Of a stretch of 10,208 nucleotides of DNA, positions 6,187-10,208 are shown piece by piece (the stretch's first letter is position 1; each line of letters opens with the position of its first letter). The stretch is from the NCBI GenBank assembly GCA_934168305.1, contig CAKPNF010000022.1, forward strand, positions 1-10,208, written 5' to 3'. A model generated the notes under the pieces. That model worked only from the letters and a program-made list of their open reading frames with translations. It was not told the origin of the DNA and made no database searches. A program made the translations under genes and the position numbers. Origin of the DNA: an uncultured Clostridia bacterium. GTDB taxonomy: Bacteria > Bacillota > Clostridia > TANB77 > CAG-508.

Positions 6187-6843
6187 ATGTATGATTATGT
6201 AGAAGAACGAAAAAACGGCGAATTATCATTACGGGCTTATAATTTAACTATTGGACTGGTTTTATTATGGGGATTTGTAGTAAATGTATTGATGTGTAAG
6301 TTTTGCACTCAAACATTTATGAGCTGGAACTTCACGGCAGTTGTAATTGGTTACTTCATTGTGGCTATTGCAGGAATGTTATTAAGTAGATGTAGCGACA
6401 ACCCATTTATCAGTTTTATTGGTTATAATATGGTTGTACTACCAGTAGGTGTTGTTTTAAGTATTGCATTGACTGAATATGATAAAATTTCAATTATGAA
6501 TGCTTTATTGACAACAACAGTTGTAACACTAATTATGATTATTTTAGCAACTACAATTCCTAACATTTTCTTATCAATGGGAAAAGTGTTATTTGTGTGC
6601 TTAACAGGGGTTGTTGTATGTGAACTTATTTTTATGTTCATAGGTTTTGCCACACCATCCTTATGGGATTTCATTGTAGCTTTGATTTTCTGTGGTTATA
6701 TTGGTTACGACTGGGCTAAAGCACAAACAAAGGCACATACTTTAGATAATGCTGTTGATAGTGTTGTAGATTTATACTTAGATATTGTAAATCTGTTTTT
6801 GAGAATTTTATCTTCAAGCAGTAAGTCTAGTAAAAATGACTAA
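6187..6843 (+). CDS. Bax inhibitor-1/YccA family membrane protein
   Basis: A 218-residue integral membrane protein of the Bax-inhibitor-1 (TMBIM/YccA) family. About six hydrophobic segments are visible near residues 19-38, 50-66, 76-95, 105-122, 132-153 and 158-175. The end holds the family's C-terminal block: GYIGYDWAKAQ (170-180), then DNAVDSVVDLYLDIVNLFL (187-205), with the acidic residues of the region linked to pH-dependent ion leak in characterised members. The hydrophilic tail is Ser/Lys-rich. The frame can be opened upstream at TTG 6172, but that codon overlaps the GGAGG ribosome binding site (6174-6178); ATG 6187, 8 bases after it, is the real start. It is a single-gene unit with its own promoter and terminator. 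The bacterial role is poorly defined: members are linked to membrane-protease control and calcium or proton leak. Confidence 0.85.
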   Translation: MYDYVEERKNGELSLRAYNLTIGLVLLWGFVVNVLMCKFCTQTFMSWNFTAVVIGYFIVAIAGMLLSRCSDNPFISFIGYNMVVLPVGVVLSIALTEYDKISIMNALLTTTVVTLIMIILATTIPNIFLSMGKVLFVCLTGVVVCELIFMFIGFATPSLWDFIVALIFCGYIGYDWAKAQTKAHTLDNAVDSVVDLYLDIVNLFLRILSSSSKSSKND

Positions 6844-6896
6844 GTAGAAATCTGAATCATACTGAATTTAGCAAATAATTAATTGCAAAACAAAAG

Positions 6897-6929
6897 GCAT
6901 ACCTTTAACGAGGTATGCTTTTTGTTTTT
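6897..6929 (+). terminator. Intrinsic terminator of the BI-1 gene
   Basis: GCATACCT (6897-6904), loop TTAACG, AGGTATGC (6911-6918), followed by TTTTTGTTTTT. The stem is perfect and lies about 55 bases after the stop. The group II intron's 3' end is 12 bases further on. Confidence 0.9.
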
Positions 6930-6940
6930 GATATATAAAA

Positions 6941-7033
6941 ATCGAGTAGGAACTGAATAATTATTTTATTCAGTGTCCTCTCACACCACCGTACGTACCG
7001 TTCGGTATACGGCGATTCAATAGAATTAATACT
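6941..7033 (-). ncRNA. Group II intron ribozyme, domains V and VI
   Basis: Domain V lies at about 6982-7018: TCGCCGTATACC, GAAC loop region, GGTACGTACGGTGGT, with the CGC triad. Domain VI lies at about 6941-6981: GAGAGGA pairs with TCCT-A-CTC, leaving the A at 6947 bulged as branch point, seven bases from the intron end. The distal stem is ACTGAATAA/TTATTCAGT. The lower domain V stem has a T where related introns usually have C (GAATCGCC), still pairing as G-U. Confidence 0.88.
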
Positions 7034-8434
7034 TTAACAGTATACACTAGAAAGACTTAGATATCCTAATCTTTCTAGTGTTTCATTATTTAAACTTCTT
7101 GCTAAGATTGGACTATTTGATATTCTCCAATACGATTTTCTAGTATTTGCAAACTCCCATGCTTTATAATTTTCTGTTCCCAGTTTTACCAAATTATCGT
7201 GTTTTGTTTTAATTTTCTTCCATTGTTTCCAATAACACATTCTTATTCTTCGTCTTATCCATTTGTCCAACTTTTGTGCTGTATTTCCCATATTTGCAAT
7301 TTTAAAATAATTTACTCAACCTCTAATAACTTGTGTTAATTTTAAATATCTGGCTTCCATGCTCATTTCATTGCTCCTTGATGTTATTTCTCGTATCTTA
7401 TCCTTGAACTTTGCTACTGATTTTGGGTGTATTCTTATTTCTACTTTTTCTTTTTTTTGATAGAAAGAAAATCCTAGATACTTTATTCTCCAAGGTCTGT
7501 CAACTTTGCTTTTAACTCTGTTAACTTTTAATCTTAATTTCGTTTCGATGAATTTGGTAATATTTTCCATAGTCCTTTCTGCTGCCTTTTTGCTTTTAGT
7601 AAATATTACACAGTCATCTGCGTATCGCACAAATTGTAGTCCGCGTTTTTCTAGTTCTTTGTCTAACTCATTAAGCATTATATTACTTAATATTGGAGAA
7701 ATATTTCCGCCTTGTGGTGTTCCTTTTTCTGTCTTTTCAAATACTCCATTTACTAGTACCCCTGCTTGTAGATATTTTCTTATTAATGATACAACTTTAT
7801 CTTCATTTACTGTTTTTCTTATTATCGATATTAGTAAATCTTGATTTACTGTATCAAAGAACTTTTCTAGGTCTAAATCCACAACCCATTTATATCCATT
7901 ATTCATTATTTCTTTAGCTTTTAAGATTGCATCATGACAACTTTTATTTGGCCTAAATCCGTAACTATTTTCTGAAAATATTGGCTCGTAGATTATACTT
8001 AACTGTTGTGCAATTGCTTGTTGTATTACTCTATCTACTACAGTCGGTATTCCTAGTTTTCTTTTGCTTCCGTCTGTCTTAGGTATTTCTACCCTTCTTA
8101 CTGCTTTGGGATTATACTTCCCATTTCTAATTTCTTCCTTGATTTGTTTGCCATTTTCCTTTAAATATTGTAGAAGTTCATCTACTTTCATATTGTCAAT
8201 TCCACTGGCTCCCTTATTTGCTTTCACTCTTTTAAATGCCATGTTCATGTTGTCTTTTGAAAGTATTCTCTCAAGCAATTCATTAGTTACTGCTTTAGTA
8301 TCGATTTCTTCTTTTGAAGACACAGCAAAAATATTAGGTACTTCTACATTGCCTTTAGTTTCCAACTTATTCTCTTGTAGATAGTCTTCAATATGAAGTG
8401 GTCTACCATTATTGTATTTTTGATTACCTTTCAT
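7034..8434 (-). pseudogene. ltrA: Group II intron reverse transcriptase/maturase with in-frame TGA
   Basis: LtrA-type protein that reverse-transcribes the intron at its target and helps it splice. From ATG 8434 (AGGAGGA site at 8444-8450): RT blocks LLERILSKDNMNMAFKRV (about 53-70), GIPTVVDRVIQQAIAQQL (128-145), YGFRPNKSCHDAI (158-170), VVDLDLEKFFDTV (184-196), GTPQGGNISPILSN (238-251) and the catalytic YADD (271-274). At residue 373 the frame meets TGA (7318-7316) in the context VIRG-stop-VNYFKIANM. The family has Trp there (RGWVNYF), so one G-to-A change from TGG explains it. The frame then stays open through the rest of domain X and the DNA-binding C-terminus (DKWIRRRIRMCYWKQWKK; ANTRKSYWRISNSPIL) to 7034. 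The full protein would be 466 residues. TGG is used for Trp elsewhere here, so recoding is unlikely. The truncated protein keeps RT but loses maturase function; mobility would need help in trans. Confidence 0.9.
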
Positions 8435-8855
8435 AAAAAAAAATCCTCCTATCGTTCAGTCCTTCACAAACTGTATATATCCAATTTGCTAATATGACCT
8501 CTGCTGACTTCTGATATTTCACTCTAATATCACTACTAGCATTTTCATACCTAGTTCAAGGTATTTCCAAAATACCAGACCTCCCCAGGTAAGAACAACA
8601 ACCTTCCTCTCATATATCTGCCACATTTACTGTATGAGTCTCGGATAGTTACTATGGCTTTGCTTTGTTTAGCAAGCTCGCCCAACTCAATTCAGCCTTA
8701 TATGTGATTTCTGTTCGTCAGACCGAAATATTGCAACTTTGACTTCTTTCAGATTCCACCTCACGATGGACACCCTTGTCATTTACTAACAGTTCGCCAC
8801 TATCAGGCACTGTAAGGGACTTTCACCCTCAAGTTGTTGCCCATGCTGGGCACAC
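8435..8855 (-). ncRNA. Group II intron ribozyme, domains I to early IV
   Basis: The non-coding 5' part of the intron RNA. Recognisable blocks in order are the 5' end GTGTGCCC, the domain I core (GAGGGTGAAAGTCCC; AGGGTGTCCATCGTGAGG; AATCTGAAAGAAGTC), TTTCGGTCTGACGAACAG, CTTACCTGGGGAGGTCTGG and the domain III piece CAGAAGTCAGCAGAGGTCAT. It runs directly into the ribosome binding site of the maturase. No obvious damage is seen. Confidence 0.85.
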
Positions 8856-8863
8856 TAATACAA

Positions 8864-8892
8864 AGCATCTACTTTTAGTAGGTGCTTTTTTT
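8864..8892 (+). terminator. Terminator-like hairpin at the intron insertion site
   Basis: AGCATCTACT (8864-8873), loop TTT, AGTAGGTGCT (8877-8886) and seven T (8886-8892). On the plus strand all ten pairs form, one as T-G; on the minus strand that pair is an A-C mismatch, so the hairpin is native to the plus strand. The intron 5' end is 9 bases away at 8855. Before the intron arrived it would have lain shortly after the BI-1 terminator, as a second stop between convergent genes. Confidence 0.8.
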
Positions 8893-8960
8893 ATTGCAAA
8901 ATTTCCTAATTTAATATCTTCCTAAAAATCCCCATCCTTTTATCTAAAACCTTTATTTAA

Positions 8961-9006
8961 TAAACAAAAAGAGGGATTTTCTGTGGTACCCCACAATCCC
9001 TCTTTT
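8961..9006 (-). terminator. Terminator of the acyl-CoA synthetase gene
   Basis: Stem AAAAGAGGGAT (8967-8977)/ATCCCTCTTTT (8996-9006) with an inner TGTGG/CCACA (8982-8986/8991-8995). On the minus strand it is followed by TTTTTGTTTA, so it works best for minus-strand transcription from 9180. The four T on the other side give weak two-way character. Confidence 0.75.
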
Positions 9007-9007
9007 C

Positions 9008-9047
9008 TTATATATTAGGAAAGTTGTACAACTTTCCTAATATATAA
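9008..9047. repeat. Perfect 40-bp palindrome
   Basis: Two uninterrupted 20-base arms (9008-9027 and 9028-9047) meet at GTAC with no loop. Core arms are AGGAAAGTT (9017-9025) and AACTTTCCT (9030-9038), extended by TTATATATT and its complement. Related arms (GAAAGTT ... AACTTTCCT) occur in the hairpin at 5932-5960. It has no T-run of its own. Possible roles are a dispersed palindromic repeat or a protein binding site. Confidence 0.85.
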
Positions 9048-9061
9048 AATTACATTGCACA

Positions 9062-9093
9062 GAAAATTTATTTCATAAATTTTCGCGCGCGAA
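9062..9093. repeat. Inverted repeat joined to a CG-alternating palindrome
   Basis: GAAAATTTAT (9062-9071), loop TTC, ATAAATTTTC (9075-9084) form a perfect 10-bp stem. It overlaps TTCGCGCGCGAA (9082-9093), a 12-bp palindrome with a CGCGCGCG core that stands out in this AT-rich sequence. No function is evident. Confidence 0.7.
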
Positions 9094-9146
9094 CAAATTT
9101 ACTGAATATTTCAATTTTTTTAGTATGATAAAAAGTAGAGTTAAGA

Positions 9147-9167
9147 CTGAAAATTGAAAATTTTCAG
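9147..9167. repeat. Short perfect hairpin after the acyl-CoA synthetase stop
   Basis: CTGAAAATT (9147-9155), loop GAA, AATTTTCAG (9159-9167): 9 perfect pairs, 13 bases after the stop codon on the minus strand. No T-run follows directly, so it is more likely an mRNA 3' stabiliser or another palindromic repeat than the main terminator. Confidence 0.55.
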
Positions 9168-9179
9168 ATTTGTTCTTTA

Positions 9180-10208
9180 CTATTTATTCAATTCCTTATA
9201 TCTCTTAATTTTCATAGTAGAAGTTTTTTCAAACTCTCCCTCTTTAATCTCAAGAGCCTTAACAGCTTTATAAGAAGTCAATTTTTTATTTACTTCTTTA
9301 ATATTTTTCCAAATCATATCATAAATTTCCTTTTCTGAAAGTTCTCCATGTAACTCTTTAATCTTATCATAATCTGGAATAACTCTTGCAGTAATAATTA
9401 ATTCTTTTTCTTCTCTTCTGCTGTTAGCTTCTGGCTTCTTGCCATAAACCATAGATTCTTTAATTTCATCAACTTTATCTAAAAGCATTTCTATTTCTTC
9501 CGGATAAATATTTTTTCCGTTTTGAGTTACTATAACATTTTTACTTCTTCCTGTTATAAATATGTAACCGTCATCGTCTATGTATCCAATGTCTCCTGCA
9601 TTAAAGTATCCATCTTCGTCTATTACCTTTTTAGTTTCTTCTTCATCTTCATAATATCCAAGCATTAAAGTTGGTGATTTTATTAAAATTTCTCCTTCTC
9701 CGTTTTCATTTGGGTCTTTTATTTTAATGTCTGCTTGGACTATTGCTTTCCCTGCTGATCCTACACATGGTTTATATTCTGGTGTTAAGGCTGATATTGG
9801 TGCAGTTTCTGTTAATCCATATCCTTGTAAAAATGATATTCCTATGTCATCTAACCAGTTTCCAACTTTTTTGTCTATTGGTGCTGCTGCTGATACTATT
9901 ATTCTTATTCTTCCTCCTAGGTTGTCATATATTTCTTTAAATACTTTTTTCTTGATGTCTATTCCTGCACCTTTTAGTGCGTTTGTTACTGATATCATTG
10001 TGTTTACCATTTTGTCTTTTTTACTTTTTACTATTTTTTCATTTATTTTCTTATATAAGCTTTCTACTAATAATGGAACTGTTAAAATTGCTGTTGGATG
10101 TGCTTCTTGTAGATTTGGTACTATGTATCTTAGTCCTTCACATATAGCTACAGATGCTCCTGTTGCCATTGGTAGTAAAAATCCTATTGTTGATTCATAG
10201 CAGTGATG
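9180..10208 (-). CDS. Long-chain acyl-CoA synthetase (AMP-forming), 3' part
   Basis: The C-terminal 342 residues of an ANL-superfamily adenylate-forming enzyme that activates a fatty acid with ATP and CoA. The frame is open to the window edge (first codon 10208-10206, reading HHCYESTIGFLLP), so ATG 10169 is internal. Visible motifs in order are MATGASVAICEGLRYI, the helix PTAILTVPLLVESLYKKI, the adenylate-binding QGYGLTETAP, the PNENGEGEILIKSPTLMLGYY stretch, the hinge-region signature NAGDIGYIDDDGYIFITGR (Asp and Arg of motifs A7/A8), KNIYPEEIE, and the C-terminal catalytic Lys in FEKTSTMKIKRYKE. The missing N-terminus should hold the P-loop-like SSGTTG motif. The long insert before the hinge and the PEEIE form resemble FadD/FAA-type enzymes more than acetyl-CoA synthetase. 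It converges on the BI-1 gene, with terminator hairpins and the intron between. Confidence 0.9.
   Translation of the reverse strand, partial: HHCYESTIGFLLPMATGASVAICEGLRYIVPNLQEAHPTAILTVPLLVESLYKKINEKIVKSKKDKMVNTMISVTNALKGAGIDIKKKVFKEIYDNLGGRIRIIVSAAAPIDKKVGNWLDDIGISFLQGYGLTETAPISALTPEYKPCVGSAGKAIVQADIKIKDPNENGEGEILIKSPTLMLGYYEDEEETKKVIDEDGYFNAGDIGYIDDDGYIFITGRSKNVIVTQNGKNIYPEEIEMLLDKVDEIKESMVYGKKPEANSRREEKELIITARVIPDYDKIKELHGELSEKEIYDMIWKNIKEVNKKLTSYKAVKALEIKEGEFEKTSTMKIKRYKELNK

Larger units (their letters stand above)
6941..8855 (-). mobile_element. Group IIC intron (retroelement) with broken maturase
   Basis: Both ends can be placed. On the minus strand the 5' end is GTGTGCCCAGCATGGG at 8855, followed by conserved domain I blocks (GAGGGTGAAAGTCCC; GGTGTCCATCGTGAGG) and TTCTTACCTGGGGAGGTC. 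The 3' end has domain V (CGCCGTATACCGAACGG, ACGTACGGTGGTG) and domain VI with a bulged A at 6947, ending CTCGAT at 6941. These blocks match, from memory, the group IIC intron of Oceanobacillus iheyensis. The domain V triad reads CGC, as in IIC. The encoded reverse transcriptase lies in domain IV and lacks an HNH endonuclease domain, again as in IIC. The element sits directly behind a terminator-like hairpin (8864-8886), the usual IIC target, in the intergenic space between two convergent genes, so it interrupts no coding sequence. The RNA looks complete, but the maturase has a stop. Confidence 0.92.

Noticed and set aside
6423..6674. Minus-strand frame inside the BI-1 gene
   Set aside because: Antisense of the membrane protein gene; no ribosome binding site.
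7316..7318. Genetic code with TGA read as Trp
   Set aside because: Only one such TGA at a Trp position is seen, while TGG codes Trp in the same protein and in neighbouring genes; a nonsense mutation is simpler.
7506..8384. Plus-strand frames opposite the intron maturase
   Set aside because: Antisense of a clear reverse transcriptase; no independent support.
9727..10200. Plus-strand frames opposite the acyl-CoA synthetase
   Set aside because: Antisense shadows of a gene with all family motifs.

Overview
The window comes from a strongly AT-rich bacterium that uses standard stops and clear GGAGG-type ribosome binding sites. Most likely it is a low-GC Bacillota, probably a clostridium. The gene families (RsmB/NOP methyltransferase, MmcQ/YjbR, Bax-inhibitor-1, group IIC intron) and the A/T-ending codons fit this. 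Genus cannot be decided by eye.

Left part (1-5400) is almost entirely minus-strand. Reading with transcription, a probable promoter near 5373-5401 leads into a four-gene operon: RsmB/NOP-type RNA m5C methyltransferase (5296-4400), GNAT acetyltransferase (4369-3911), histidine phosphatase (3891-3264) and CYTH-domain protein (3246-2654). It ends at an intrinsic terminator at 2545-2576. A second minus-strand cluster follows: a small unrecognised gene (2399-2045), MmcQ/YjbR protein (2051-1683), short-chain dehydrogenase (1663-947), class I methyltransferase (931-245), the 3' remnant of a PHP-type phosphoesterase (267-118), and the start of one more gene leaving the left edge (84-1).

Middle part (5480-6040) has an initiator tRNA-fMet with a consensus promoter and a terminator. 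It is followed by a short minus-strand remnant resembling the zinc ribbon of a large serine recombinase, then about 175 bp packed with four hairpins that carries no gene.

Right part: a plus-strand Bax-inhibitor-1/YccA family membrane protein (6187-6843) with its own promoter and terminator converges on a minus-strand acyl-CoA synthetase (10208-9180, 5' end outside the window). A minus-strand group IIC intron of about 1.9 kb (8855-6941) has landed between them, directly behind a terminator-like hairpin. The 8860-9170 gap holds a series of inverted repeats, including a perfect 40-bp palindrome.

The most striking feature is the number of broken genes. Five reading frames carry a single visible lesion each: nonsense TAA in the methyltransferase, nonsense TGA in the intron reverse transcriptase, and one-base shifts in the histidine phosphatase, the CYTH gene and the small gene at 2045-2399. 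In each case the missing continuation can be read right after the lesion. Neighbouring genes (SDR, MmcQ, GNAT, RsmB-like, BI-1, acyl-CoA synthetase) are open. Either this is a decaying accessory region or the underlying assembly has base errors; sequence alone cannot separate these. I do not see a convincing new defence or biosynthetic system.
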